A DNA stretch of 64,000 bases from CALINB01 sp938045325 (GTDB lineage Bacteria; Pseudomonadota; Alphaproteobacteria; Rhodospirillales; CALINB01), in the NCBI GenBank assembly GCA_038114465.1, contig JAYNQW010000015.1:11963-75962 (forward strand), given 5' to 3'. The number at the start of each line of letters is the position of its first letter. The first letter of the stretch is position 1. The notes beneath the pieces were generated by a model, which was given only the letters and a program-made list of their open reading frames with translations, ran no database searches and was not told the origin of the DNA. A program made the translations under genes and the position numbers. Of the stretch, positions 17,769 to 26,845 are shown piece by piece.

Positions 17769-18589
17769 GCTGCAGCCGGTACCGTTTGTAGCACCGCGCG
17801 TACACCCAAATGATCGCTGGGGAAAAGCCCGGTGAGCGGGTCGGGTTTGTCGAGAACCACATCACTTGATACGGCCTCGAAGCGTTGCGTGCGCTTTCGT
17901 GGGATCATGAACAGATAATCGATCCGTTTCAGCGCCTTGCCTTTGTTGTCGCCGCTTTTTTCAAGCTTGGTCGCGCCCGCTTGGTTTTTTGCGCCGGCCT
18001 CGGCGAGATCGATGGCCGTGAGATTGCGCAGTCCGGTCAGCCAGCGGATCACCGGGCTATCGGGTGTGGCATTCAAATCGCCGCCCAGGATCACCGTATC
18101 GTGATCGCGGTCTTCACGAATACGGGTTACGATCCGCTGCATTTCCTTGGTGCGCAGATCGTGGGCCTCGGGCAGGTAACTCAAATGCGTATTCACCACT
18201 AAAACAGGCTGGCCTGGCGTTTTAACCGAAACAAATTGCGCAACCCGTTGCCCGTCTTCAGGGTCGCTCGGCAGTTGGATGGCGCCGATGGGGTCCAATG
18301 AGAAGCGCGACAGCACGGCGAGGCCGGAATGGCTGTTCACTTCTTTATCTTCAAACACACGCTGTTTCTCCCGAGCTGGTTGAAAAAAGCCGTTCATTTC
18401 TAATGTCTCGGCCAGGTGTTGTGCTGTGTTGGCGTCACTTTTGGGTGCGGTGAAACATTCCTGCAGCAGGATAATATCGGGTTTGATCGCGGCCAAGCCT
18501 TCGGTCATTAAGCGCAGGCGGACACGGTATTCGCCATCGCATTTCCATGTATTGAGCGTGATGATGGAGAGTTGATTGTTGTTCGGCAT
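17765..18589 (-). CDS. Endonuclease/exonuclease/phosphatase (EEP) family protein
   Basis: 274 residues with the Mg2+-dependent EEP fold (DNase I, exonuclease III, sphingomyelinase-type). Motifs in order: ITLNTWKCDG, PDIILLQECF with the metal-binding Glu, VVNTHLSYLPEAHDLR with catalytic His, ILGGDLNATPDSPVIRWL with Asp/Asn, and the terminal SDHLGVRAVL Asp-His pair. No signal peptide, so it is probably cytosolic; target could be nucleic acid or a phosphoester. Its stop codon overlaps that of the convergent MmgE/PrpD gene. Confidence 0.85.
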   Translation of the reverse strand: MPNNNQLSIITLNTWKCDGEYRVRLRLMTEGLAAIKPDIILLQECFTAPKSDANTAQHLAETLEMNGFFQPAREKQRVFEDKEVNSHSGLAVLSRFSLDPIGAIQLPSDPEDGQRVAQFVSVKTPGQPVLVVNTHLSYLPEAHDLRTKEMQRIVTRIREDRDHDTVILGGDLNATPDSPVIRWLTGLRNLTAIDLAEAGAKNQAGATKLEKSGDNKGKALKRIDYLFMIPRKRTQRFEAVSSDVVLDKPDPLTGLFPSDHLGVRAVLQTVPAAA

Positions 18590-18648
18590 CGCGAGGTGTG
18601 GGGTACGTTATTTTCAGCCGCTTATTTTATAAAGCAAAGGTTTATGGG

Positions 18649-19374
18649 TTATGACCAAAACAGCAAACCTTCAAAATCGCCGATTGGATTTTTGTGATTG
18701 CGGTCTTCGGGATGCGTCATGACGATACCGTATTGCCCGCCGTTAAAAAGCAGAGGCGAGCCGTTGATGTAATGGAAATGCTCGACTTCGCCGATGAATA
18801 TCAAATGATCGCCGCCGTCGTGGCGGATGGCGTTGCGGCATTCGAACGTGGCCAGGCAATTTTCCAGAATTGGCGCGCCGCCGCGGCCTTCGGTCCAATC
18901 GATTCCGGCAAATTTATCATCAGACGAAGTCGCGAATTGATTGGACAGATCGCGTTGGTCTCTTGTCAACACATTCACGGCAAAATGCGAGCACGCTTCG
19001 AAGGCGGGTAGCGACGGCGACTGTTTTCCGAGGCACCACAGCACCTGCGGCGGCTCCAGAGAAACGGCGGCGAATGAATTAACGGTCAGGCCTTCGGGCT
19101 TGGCGTTGAACCCGCGGGTTGTGATGACGGTGATACCGGTCGCGAACCGGCCAAGAGCGTTGCGAAACTCCCGGGTATCGATCGTTTGTTCAAGCGGATA
19201 AAGATCGGGCCTGAGGTCATGGCGTGCGATGCCGGTTAGACGCTCGATCTCGAGGACCCGTTCTGCCGGAATCCGTGACCATTGGTAAAGGGCTTGGCGG
19301 GTCACCCCGAGGCTTTCGGCCAGATGATTGACACTGCCCAGACGCTGGGCGGCGGATTTGAGGATCGCTAACAT
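18649..19374 (-). CDS. YdaS-like HTH domain fused to flavin reductase domain
   Basis: About 241 residues. Residues 1-55 form a Cro/YdaS-type helix-turn-helix (AAQRLGSVNHLAESLGVTRQ, then IPAERVLEIERLTGIARHDLRPDLYP). Residues 65-230 form a flavin reductase-like FMN-binding split barrel: FRNALGRFATGITVITTRG, LTVNSFAAVSLEPPQVLWCLG, HFAVNVLTRDQRDLSNQFA, and the C-terminal FIGEVEHFHYINGSPLLFNGGQYG. Flavin reductases usually lack a DNA-binding domain. The frame is open back to a TTG at 19401, but the homology and layout fit ATG 19374, which lies just behind a palindrome inside a good promoter. Autoregulation in response to flavin or redox state is an inference. Confidence 0.85.
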   Translation of the reverse strand: MLAILKSAAQRLGSVNHLAESLGVTRQALYQWSRIPAERVLEIERLTGIARHDLRPDLYPLEQTIDTREFRNALGRFATGITVITTRGFNAKPEGLTVNSFAAVSLEPPQVLWCLGKQSPSLPAFEACSHFAVNVLTRDQRDLSNQFATSSDDKFAGIDWTEGRGGAPILENCLATFECRNAIRHDGGDHLIFIGEVEHFHYINGSPLLFNGGQYGIVMTHPEDRNHKNPIGDFEGLLFWS

Positions 19375-19380
19375 AGAGGC

Positions 19381-19409
19381 TTGGTAAGCAATTCTTACCA
19401 ATATGTCAA
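19381..19409 (-). promoter_or_regulatory. Promoter with operator-like palindrome before the HTH-flavin reductase gene
   Basis: On the minus strand a perfect TTGACA (19409-19404) is followed after 17 bases by TACCAA (19386-19381), a weak -10. Arms TTGGTAAG (19381-19388) and CTTACCAA (19394-19401) form a perfect inverted repeat with five bases between, filling the spacer and the -10. The expected start of transcription falls at or next to ATG 19374, so the mRNA could be leaderless. Its position suits an operator for the encoded HTH protein. Confidence 0.6.
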
Positions 19410-19448
19410 GTTATGCTTTAATAACGTGAATGATCTTCAAAGTCCGGC

Positions 19449-20318
19449 TTATTTCTGGGTTTTTTTATACCAATCGAGGATTTGATCACCGGTCCAGAAC
19501 AACACATCATCGTAGGCCGATAACGTTTCGATCAAGCGTTGGTAATATCGGATGCGATGGGGCACGCCGGTGAGGTAAGGATGCACGGCGAGGGCCATGA
19601 TCCGGGCATTCTCCTTGCCTTCTTCATAAAGGCATTCGAACTGATCCATGGTGCGATTAAACAATTCGGATGCAGGCTGTTCCTGAATGGCGAACATGGC
19701 GACGTCGTTGATTTCGACGGAGTAGGGGATGGAGTAAAGCGGTCCCGACCGGGTTTTTAGTTCACACGGCAGATCATCGAGTACCCAATCGGCGACATAT
19801 TCCACGCCGGCATCCACGAGATATTCAGGCGTGTTGGCCGTTTGCGTGAGGCCCGGGCCCATCCAGCCACGCGGGTGTTGCCCCGTGTGCTGTTTAATCG
19901 TCGTGACGGTTTTTTGGATGGTGGCACTTTCATCCGCCGTGAGGTGCATGGGGATTTGCACATAATTATGCCCCATCATCTCCCACTTTGACTTTTTGGC
20001 TGCCGTCACAACTTGCGGGTAAGCTTCGCATACGGAGCCGTTCAAAGCGAGTGTCGCGCGAATTTTAGCTTGATCGAGGATTTTTTTTATCCGCCAAAAG
20101 CCGACCCGCATGCCGTACTCTGCCCATGTCCAGTTCGGAATGTCGGGCTCAAAGCGCTTGCCGCCTGGTGCGCTCATCACTTGGCGCGGCAGAGGACGAA
20201 GTGGATCCCAAACCTCTACGGTGACCAGTGGCCAAACGACAATCCGGGCCTTGCCGGGAAGTTTTAATTTTGGCCGGTCGATGATGGGTAGATAAGGGAC
20301 GCGATCGCTGAGTTTCAT
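19449..20318 (-). CDS. Polysaccharide deacetylase-like (NodB/PuuE-type) protein
   Basis: 289 residues with a NodB-homology barrel closest in style to the allantoinase PuuE group: IVVWPLVTVEVWDP at the start, then EYGMRVGFWRIKKILDQAKIRATLALNGSVCEAYPQVV, KKSKWEMMGHNYVQIPMHL, GWMGPGLTQTANTPEYLVDAGVEYVADWVLDDLPCEL and a late IMALAVHPYLTGVPHRIRYY. The canonical first-motif DD of polysaccharide deacetylases is not evident, which fits amide hydrolases such as allantoinase. No signal peptide. Located upstream of the HTH-flavin reductase gene, with a promoter between them. Confidence 0.78.
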   Translation of the reverse strand: MKLSDRVPYLPIIDRPKLKLPGKARIVVWPLVTVEVWDPLRPLPRQVMSAPGGKRFEPDIPNWTWAEYGMRVGFWRIKKILDQAKIRATLALNGSVCEAYPQVVTAAKKSKWEMMGHNYVQIPMHLTADESATIQKTVTTIKQHTGQHPRGWMGPGLTQTANTPEYLVDAGVEYVADWVLDDLPCELKTRSGPLYSIPYSVEINDVAMFAIQEQPASELFNRTMDQFECLYEEGKENARIMALAVHPYLTGVPHRIRYYQRLIETLSAYDDVLFWTGDQILDWYKKTQK

Positions 20319-20407
20319 GAGGGCCGCTCAAGTAAATTTTATTTCTGAGAAAACCAGAATAACCTTATTCTGGCTAAAAGGATATCCCCTGGATAGGCAA
20401 AATAGAA

Positions 20408-21220
20408 ATGATTGTGCGACGTTTATTTTTGCTGGCCGTGTTGATGCATCTTTCCATCGGTGTTGCCTTGGCGGATCAATCGATGATCCGTATCGAGGGC
20501 GGTACATTTATGATGGGCAGCAATTCGAGTCTCGTAGATGAATATCCGAGCCACCCGGTGACGGTGAAAACGTTTTATCTCGATAAAACCGTTGTTAGCA
20601 ACGCACAGTTTATTCCGTATCTCAATCGGTTCGGTCATGACGGACCGAACGGTGAGCGTATGTATGATCTACGTGACAACGATGCCCGCATCAAAATGCT
20701 GGTGCGGCGCAGTTATGTTCCTTTAAAGGGCCATGAAAATATGCCGGTAACCGAAGTGAGCTGGATCGCAGCCCGGCATTACTGTGAAAATCTCGGCAAA
20801 CGGTTACCGACGGAAGCGGAATGGGAATATGCCGCCCGCGGCAAGGAGGGCCGAAAATATCCCTGGGGGAACCAAGCGCCGGATGCAACACGCGCGCATT
20901 ACGATAAAGAATGGGGCGACATGGCACCCGTGGATGCGTATCCGAAGGGTGCGACTCCCGAAGGCGTTCTCGGCCTGGCAGGCAATGTGCATGAATGGAC
21001 GACGAGCGAGTCCGATCCTTATCCCTATAAGCCCAATGACGGTCGTGAGGAGGTCAATTATTTTGCCGACCGTGTGACGCGCGGCGGCGCACATGACAGT
21101 CCGGTCGATGAATTGATCGCAACATGGCGCGGCGCGACGGTCTCACGTAATCCGAACGGCGGTAATCACAGCATCGGGTTTCGCTGTGCAAAATCGGTTA
21201 AAGAAACGGCACAGCGTTAG
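20408..21220 (+). CDS. Exported SUMF1/FGE-fold protein lacking the FGE cysteine pair
   Basis: 270 residues. A signal peptide (LFLLAVLMHLSIGVALA) is followed by the formylglycine-generating-enzyme-like fold: MIRIEGGTFMMGSNSSLVDEYPSHPVTVKTFYLDKT, MPVTEVSWIAARHYCENLGKRLPTEAEWEYAARG, GLAGNVHEWT and a final GGNHSIGFRCAK. In true FGEs the segment after RGG holds a CxxxxC copper site; here it reads RGGAHDSPVDELIATW without cysteine. It is therefore probably not an active sulfatase activator. No sulfatase gene is nearby. Confidence 0.85.
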   Translation: MIVRRLFLLAVLMHLSIGVALADQSMIRIEGGTFMMGSNSSLVDEYPSHPVTVKTFYLDKTVVSNAQFIPYLNRFGHDGPNGERMYDLRDNDARIKMLVRRSYVPLKGHENMPVTEVSWIAARHYCENLGKRLPTEAEWEYAARGKEGRKYPWGNQAPDATRAHYDKEWGDMAPVDAYPKGATPEGVLGLAGNVHEWTTSESDPYPYKPNDGREEVNYFADRVTRGGAHDSPVDELIATWRGATVSRNPNGGNHSIGFRCAKSVKETAQR

Positions 21221-21227
21221 TGGCCGA

Positions 21228-22250
21228 TCATCCAATACGTTCGTCCTGGATCGCTTCTTCGCCGTACACTTCCGGATTGAAAACATTGAAAGGCCGTTCG
21301 CCTTTCAAAAACAATTCAATGTTCTTAACCGCGTACAAGGCCATTTCCTCGCGGGTTTCGCGCGCAGCACTGCCCATGTGCGGCGTGAGCACGACGTTCG
21401 GCAGTTCTTTCAGTCCCGGCACCGGACCCGGGTTCGGTTCGGGCACTTCGGTCAGGTACACATCCAAGCCGGCGCCGCGAATGCGTTTTTCCCGCAGGGC
21501 TTTTTCAAGTGCAACTTCGTCAAGCACGGGGCCGCGTGAGGTATTGATGAGAATGGCGCTCGTTTTCATCATGGAAATCAGCCGTTCGCCGACGAGGCCT
21601 TTCGTTTCGTTCGTGAGCAACGGCGTGAGACAGATAAATTCCGCCTCCATGAACAAATCTTCGATGGCGCGGAATTCTGCACCGCCAACAGCGAGTTCTT
21701 CAGCTTTGCTGAGCCGCGTGCGTTTGGAATAGATAATTTTCATGTCGCAGGCGGCAGCTTTATAAGCGACCATCTGGCCAATTTCACCCATGCCGACAAT
21801 GCCCAACGTTTTGCCGAATAACCGCGAGCCCATAAACGCCATGGACTGGTTTTGCCGCCATTTGCCCTCGCGCAAAAACGTATCGGCTTCCGGCAAACGC
21901 CAGGCCGTCGCCATCAGCAAGGCGAACGTGAATTCCGCCGTTGTTCGCGCCGTCAATTTTGGGTTGCCCGCAACCGGCACGTTCTTTTTCGTACAGGCGG
22001 CGAAGTCGACGAACTTTGCCGAGCCGTGCATGGCGCCGACGAATTGCAGGGCATTGGCCGCTTCGATCACCTCGGCGTCGTAGGGCACCTCGCCGACCGC
22101 ATAGAGGATTTCTTTGTCGCGCACGTTTTCGAGCAGGACATCCTTCGGGATTTGATGATCCGTATGCGGGTAGGTGGTCACCTCGCCGAGCGTTTCAAGC
22201 TTGGCGGCGGCGGCTTCGGGGATGGGCTGGGGGACGAATATGCGGGTCAT
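21228..22250 (-). CDS. D-isomer-specific 2-hydroxyacid dehydrogenase
   Basis: 340 residues. NAD-binding motif KTLGIVGMGEIGQMVAYKA (GxGxxG intact); catalytic Arg in NTSRGPVLDE, Glu in the LTEVPEPNPG segment and His in VVLTPHMGSAARET. N-terminal MTRIFVPQPIPEAAAAKLETLGEV is normal. Cytosolic. It converges on the FGE-like gene with 7 bases between. It differs from the dehydrogenase at 225-1166 enough to suggest a different substrate; glyoxylate, hydroxypyruvate or a branched 2-oxoacid are all possible. Confidence 0.87.
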   Translation of the reverse strand: MTRIFVPQPIPEAAAAKLETLGEVTTYPHTDHQIPKDVLLENVRDKEILYAVGEVPYDAEVIEAANALQFVGAMHGSAKFVDFAACTKKNVPVAGNPKLTARTTAEFTFALLMATAWRLPEADTFLREGKWRQNQSMAFMGSRLFGKTLGIVGMGEIGQMVAYKAAACDMKIIYSKRTRLSKAEELAVGGAEFRAIEDLFMEAEFICLTPLLTNETKGLVGERLISMMKTSAILINTSRGPVLDEVALEKALREKRIRGAGLDVYLTEVPEPNPGPVPGLKELPNVVLTPHMGSAARETREEMALYAVKNIELFLKGERPFNVFNPEVYGEEAIQDERIG

Positions 22251-22425
22251 AAAACGGCTACCTATCTGGGATTTATTGAAAAAGCAGGAATTTTGGGCCT
22301 GTATATCATGGATTTCGCGTCATAGAGGGGCCAAAGTTGACAGAAAGGGCGCAAATCCGTATGGTCCGCGCCCGAATACAGATGAGCGGCGAAGTGCCGC
22401 GATTGAAGGCCAGGAAGAGAAGACG

Positions 22426-22551
22426 ATGAAAATCAAAAATTCGCTTAAATCGGCAAAAACGCGCGATAAGGACAACAAGTTGATCCGCCGTCGCGGCCGT
22501 GTTTACATCATCAATAAGCGTAACCCGCGGATGAAAACCCGCCAGGGGTAA
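22426..22551 (+). CDS. rpmJ: 50S ribosomal protein L36 (bL36)
   Basis: A 41-residue protein too short for routine ORF lists: it starts MKIKNSLKSAKTRDKDNK and ends KRNPRMKTRQG, matching the zinc-free (cysteine-less) form of bL36 typical of alphaproteobacteria, with the RRRGRVYIINK core. It sits near the peptidyl transferase end of the 50S subunit. AGGAAGAGA lies just before the ATG. It stands alone, followed by a terminator, as is usual for this form. Confidence 0.95.
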   Translation: MKIKNSLKSAKTRDKDNKLIRRRGRVYIINKRNPRMKTRQG

Positions 22552-22576
22552 TCCAAAGTCCTGTCTTCAAGGGTTG

Positions 22577-22606
22577 AAGCCGCGCTCTCGGGCGCGGTTT
22601 TGTTTT
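22577..22606 (+). terminator. Intrinsic terminator of rpmJ
   Basis: GC stem CCGCGC (22580-22585) with GCGCGG (22592-22597), extended by A-T/G-T pairs, followed by TTTTGTTTT. It lies 25 bases after the rpmJ stop. Confidence 0.8.
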
Positions 22607-22678
22607 GCCCGGCCTTAGCTTAAAATCAAGAAATCGTCGTTAAATTGGGCCCATAACAAAAGAAGGAGCCGCGCAGGC

Positions 22679-24172
22679 ATGCCCATATCGATGCCCGAGC
22701 CGGATCAAAGCGTCATTGCCCGGCGGGCCGACATTATAAAAGTTATGAGATCGCTCGTCGGGCCCGACAATGTGTTGGAAGATGCCGACGAGTTGCGCGC
22801 TTATGAGTCTGATGCGTTGCCCGCTTATACTGCCTTGCCGCTGATTGTTGTGTTGCCGGAAACAACACAACAGGTTTCCGATATTCTGAAGTACTGCCAT
22901 GCGAATGACGTGAAAATCGTGCCGCGCGGTTCCGGGACGGGCTTGACTGGAGCGACCTTGCCGCTCGCCGATGCAATCACCCTCGCCATGGGTAAGTTTA
23001 ATAAAATTCTCGACGTCGATTACGACAACCGTTGTGTGGTCGCGCAGCCCGGCTGCACGAACTTATCCATCACCGACGCGGTTGCCGATAAAGGTTTTTA
23101 TTATGCACCCGATCCGTCGAGCCAGATCGCGTGTTCCATCGGCGGCAACATCGGTACCAACGCGGGCGGCGTGCATTGTCTGAAGTACGGCCTGACCACC
23201 AACAACGTGATGGGACTTGAGATCGTCATGATCGATGGCGAAGTGATCCGAATCGGCGGCAAGCATTTAGACAGCGATGTTTACGATCTCCTCGGCGTGT
23301 TGACTGGCGCGGAAGGATTGCTCGGTGTGGTCACGGAAGTCACGGTGCGGATTTTGCAAAAACCCGAAACCGCTCGCGCCGTTTTGATCGGTTTCGACTC
23401 AAGCGAGGCTGCCGGAGAATGTGTTGCCGCTGTGATCGCCAATGGCATTATTCCGGGCGGTATGGAGATGATGGACAAACCCGCCATTCACGCTGCCGAT
23501 GATTTTATGAACTGCGGATACCCGCGCGATGTTGAGGCGCTGTTGATCGTCGAATTGGACGGCCCGGCGGTCGAAGTGGCGTATTTGATCGAACGGGTGG
23601 AAAAGATTGCCAAAGACATCGGCGCATCGATGACACAGATCAGCCAGAACGAAGAAGAGCGCCAGCGCTTTTGGGCCGGACGCAAGGCGGCATTTCCCGC
23701 GGTCGGGCGCATTTCGCCGGATTACTACTGTATGGACGGCACGATCCCGCGCGGCAAGCTGTCTGTTGTTCTGAAGAAAATCCGCGAATTGGAAGAGAAA
23801 TACGGCCTCGGTGTCGCCAACGTGTTTCATGCCGGCGACGGCAATTTGCATCCGTTGATCCTGTATGATGCGAACAAACCGGGCGAGTTGGAGACCGCCG
23901 AAAAGTTCGGGGCGGAAATTCTGAAAGTTTGTGTCGAAGTCGGTGGCGTGCTGTCCGGCGAACATGGCATCGGTATCGAAAAGCGCGATCTCATGGGAAC
24001 GATGTTCAACGAAGACGATATGAACCAGCAGCAACGTTTGAAATGCGCGTTCGATGCCGGTCATTTGCTCAATCCCGGTAAAGTGTACCCGACGCTGCAT
24101 CGTTGTGCCGAATTAGGCCGGGTGCATGTGCATCGCGGGCAGCACCGGTTCCCGGATATTCCTCGGTTTTAA
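22679..24172 (+). CDS. glcD: Glycolate oxidase FAD-binding subunit GlcD
   Basis: 497 residues, FAD-linked oxidase of the VAO/GlcD family that oxidises glycolate (or D-lactate) to glyoxylate and passes electrons to GlcE/GlcF and the respiratory chain. FAD-binding motifs PRGSGTGLTGATLPLADAI, VVAQPGCTNLSITDA and CSIGGNIGTNAGGVHCLKYG in the N-terminal half; C-terminal VFHAGDGNLHPLI and SGEHGIGIEKRD. AGGAG is ten bases before ATG. The stop abuts the glcE start directly, making a three-gene operon. Confidence 0.93.
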   Translation: MPISMPEPDQSVIARRADIIKVMRSLVGPDNVLEDADELRAYESDALPAYTALPLIVVLPETTQQVSDILKYCHANDVKIVPRGSGTGLTGATLPLADAITLAMGKFNKILDVDYDNRCVVAQPGCTNLSITDAVADKGFYYAPDPSSQIACSIGGNIGTNAGGVHCLKYGLTTNNVMGLEIVMIDGEVIRIGGKHLDSDVYDLLGVLTGAEGLLGVVTEVTVRILQKPETARAVLIGFDSSEAAGECVAAVIANGIIPGGMEMMDKPAIHAADDFMNCGYPRDVEALLIVELDGPAVEVAYLIERVEKIAKDIGASMTQISQNEEERQRFWAGRKAAFPAVGRISPDYYCMDGTIPRGKLSVVLKKIRELEEKYGLGVANVFHAGDGNLHPLILYDANKPGELETAEKFGAEILKVCVEVGGVLSGEHGIGIEKRDLMGTMFNEDDMNQQQRLKCAFDAGHLLNPGKVYPTLHRCAELGRVHVHRGQHRFPDIPRF

Positions 24173-25411
24173 ATGTCAGAAGCGATCAAGCCCGAAAACG
24201 AAGAGCAGTTGCGCGAAGCCATCCAATGGGCGGTTGCCGAAGAGGCATCCCTTGCGGTGATCGGCAGGGACAGCAAGCGCGCCTTGGGACGGCCCGTCAC
24301 GGCCAAGCATCAACTTAATATGTCTGCGATTGCGGGGATCACGGTTTATCAGCCGGAAGAATTGGTCATGACCGTGAAGGCGGCGACGCCCTTATCCGAT
24401 ATCGAAGCCGCCCTGGCGGAACATGATCAAGAATTGGCATTTGAGCCGGTGAATTACGATGGGCTCCTCAATGGCGTTGCGGGCGCCAACCAATCATCAG
24501 GAACGATTGGCGGTGTGATCGCGTGCAATCTTTCCGGCTCCCGCCGTGTCAAAGTCGGGGCGGCGCGTGATCATCTGTTGGGGTTTCACGCTGTATCAGG
24601 CCGCGGCGATCTGTTTAAATCCGGCGGCCAAGTCGTGAAGAACGTCACTGGGTTCGATCTTTCCAAACTGATGGCGGGGTCATTCGGCACCCTCGGCGTG
24701 ATGACGGAAGTATCGATAAAAGTTTTACCCCTGCCGGAAAAAATCCGAACGATCTTGATTTTAGGCGCCGATGACGAGAAAGCCATGCAGGTGATGACCG
24801 CCGCGTTGCATAGCCCGTATGAGGTCTCGGGTGCCGCGCACGTCCCGGCGGCAATCACGCCGCGATCTGCTGTTTCCAATATCGCCGATTCCCGCCAAGC
24901 GGTTACGGCCATTCGGGTCGAAGGCGTTGCGCCATCGGTCGAGTCGCGCTGTGAATCGCTGAAAAAATTATTGCAGCCGTTCGGTGCCATCGAAGAACTG
25001 CACACGGCGAATTCGAAAACATATTGGCGTGAAACCGGCAATGTTTTGTTTTTTGCCGGATCGGCGGACCGGAACAAACAGATTTGGAAAATTTCGGTGC
25101 CGCCCGCAAGTGCCGCAGGCATTGCCACTCAATTGCGCCAAGGCCTATCTGGCGAAGTTTATTACGACTGGGGTGGTGGGTTGCTGTGGTTAGCGATTTC
25201 ACCCGAAACGGATGCCGCGCAGGATGAGGTCCGCGCGGCCTTGATCAGCGGCGGACACGCGACATTAATTCGCGCCGATGAAGCGGTTCGAAAGCAAGTC
25301 GAAGTGTTTCAGCCTCAGCCTGCGCCTTTGGCGGCACTGTCGGCGCGCGTCAAAGATGCGTTCGATCCGAAACAAATTCTCAATCCGGGCCGAATGGTCG
25401 CGGGAGTCTGA
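24173..25411 (+). CDS. glcE: Glycolate oxidase FAD-binding subunit GlcE
   Basis: 412 residues, a second and shorter FAD-binding subunit of the glycolate oxidase complex. Typical features are LAVIGRDSKRALGRP near the start, VTVKAATPLSDIEAAL-like MTVKAATPLSDIEA, and ANQSSGTIGGVIACNLSGSRRVKVGAARDHLLGF followed by GGQVVKNVTGFDLSKLMAGSFG. It ends with FDPKQILNPGRM, common to this group. Start codon immediately follows the glcD stop and the stop is 2 bases before glcF. Confidence 0.92.
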   Translation: MSEAIKPENEEQLREAIQWAVAEEASLAVIGRDSKRALGRPVTAKHQLNMSAIAGITVYQPEELVMTVKAATPLSDIEAALAEHDQELAFEPVNYDGLLNGVAGANQSSGTIGGVIACNLSGSRRVKVGAARDHLLGFHAVSGRGDLFKSGGQVVKNVTGFDLSKLMAGSFGTLGVMTEVSIKVLPLPEKIRTILILGADDEKAMQVMTAALHSPYEVSGAAHVPAAITPRSAVSNIADSRQAVTAIRVEGVAPSVESRCESLKKLLQPFGAIEELHTANSKTYWRETGNVLFFAGSADRNKQIWKISVPPASAAGIATQLRQGLSGEVYYDWGGGLLWLAISPETDAAQDEVRAALISGGHATLIRADEAVRKQVEVFQPQPAPLAALSARVKDAFDPKQILNPGRMVAGV

Positions 25412-25413
25412 AC

Positions 25414-26718
25414 ATGCGAACGTTTTTTACACCGGCGCAAATGGCCGATCCGCACATACAGGACATGAACCGGATTCTGCGCACCTGCGTGCATTGCGGC
25501 TTTTGTAATTCGACATGTCCGACATATGTCCTCTTGGGCGATGAGCTTGATAGCCCGCGCGGCCGGATCTATCTCATCAAGGATATGCTCGAACAGGAAA
25601 AGCCTGCTTCGGCAAAAGTTACCACCCATCTCGACCGGTGCCTGTCGTGCTTGTCGTGTACGACCACATGCCCATCGGGTGTGGATTATATGCACCTGAT
25701 CGATCAAGCGCGGGTGCGGGTCGAAAAAACGTATCGGCGGCCTTTCTTCGACCGGCTGGTGCGTGGTGTTATGGCGTGCATTTTGCCAAATCCGGCCTTA
25801 TTTCGCTGGTCGCTTCTTGCGGCGTGGATATTCCGTCCGCTACGGTTTGCATTTCCCGCACGGTTAAAGGCTATGTTGAACTTAACGCCTTCGACTTTGG
25901 CTTCGCCGTCTCCGCTGGACCGCCCGCAAACGTTTTCCGCCGAAGGTGAAATAGTTAAACGTGTCGCGTTGTTAACGGGGTGTGCACAGCAAGTGTTGGC
26001 GCCGTCCATCAACGAAGCGACGGTCCGTCTTTTGACCCGGCACGGTTGTGAAGTTGTCATTGCCGATGGTGCCGGTTGCTGCGGCGCTTTGGTGCATCAC
26101 ATGGGGCATGAAGAAACCGCCCGTAAACAAGCCCGGGACAATATTCTTGCTTGGGAGCGGTTAATGGGCGATGCCCCAGGCGATGATAGGGGGAAGCTTG
26201 ATGCCATCGTCGTCAATGCCTCGGGTTGCGGCACCATGCTGAAAGATTACGGCGCTTTGTTCCGCGATGATTATATTTTTGCCGAACGGGCGCAACGAAT
26301 TGCGTCATTAACATGCGATGTCAGCGAACTTATAAACGAATTGAATCTTAAGCCGTCAGAGATAAGCGAACCGGTGACGGTGACTTATCAATCAGCCTGC
26401 TCGATGCAGCATGGTCAAAAAATTGTAACAATTCCACAATCGCTTCTAATCGAAGCCGGATTCAATGTGCGTGAGCCCAAGGAAGCGCATCTGTGTTGTG
26501 GTTCGGCGGGAACGTATAATATTCTACAGCCTAAGATTGCCGACGGGTTGCGCGAACGCAAGGCAACTAATCTTGCAAATACGAATCCCGATGTCGTCGC
26601 GACGGGGAACATTGGGTGTATGATGCAACTCGAAAAATCTTTGGATGTCCCGATTGTGCACACGGTTGAACTCTTGGATTGGGCAACCGGCGGTCCGAGG
26701 CCCGACTGTTTGCGGTAA
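25414..26718 (+). CDS. glcF: Glycolate oxidase iron-sulfur subunit GlcF
   Basis: 434 residues. Two 4Fe-4S motifs lie at the N-terminus: CVHCGFCNSTCPTY and CLSCLSCTTTCPSGV. Two CCG domains follow (GAGCCGALVHHMGHEETA and HLCCGSAGTYNILQP), the usual quinone-linked electron-transfer architecture. It completes the glcDEF operon, with which it forms the membrane-associated complex that feeds electrons from glycolate into the quinone pool. No malate synthase or glcC regulator is visible here. Confidence 0.93.
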   Translation: MRTFFTPAQMADPHIQDMNRILRTCVHCGFCNSTCPTYVLLGDELDSPRGRIYLIKDMLEQEKPASAKVTTHLDRCLSCLSCTTTCPSGVDYMHLIDQARVRVEKTYRRPFFDRLVRGVMACILPNPALFRWSLLAAWIFRPLRFAFPARLKAMLNLTPSTLASPSPLDRPQTFSAEGEIVKRVALLTGCAQQVLAPSINEATVRLLTRHGCEVVIADGAGCCGALVHHMGHEETARKQARDNILAWERLMGDAPGDDRGKLDAIVVNASGCGTMLKDYGALFRDDYIFAERAQRIASLTCDVSELINELNLKPSEISEPVTVTYQSACSMQHGQKIVTIPQSLLIEAGFNVREPKEAHLCCGSAGTYNILQPKIADGLRERKATNLANTNPDVVATGNIGCMMQLEKSLDVPIVHTVELLDWATGGPRPDCLR

Positions 26719-26845
26719 AACATCCGTCTCTAAAGTCGCGGCCTTCTGCCTGAGGTTAAACATTGATCTTGGTCATAGAAATTACGTTTTAGATTGCCTT
26801 TTATTCAGCACTCGGTTTGTTCCAATGGTGTAAGAGCAATTAACG

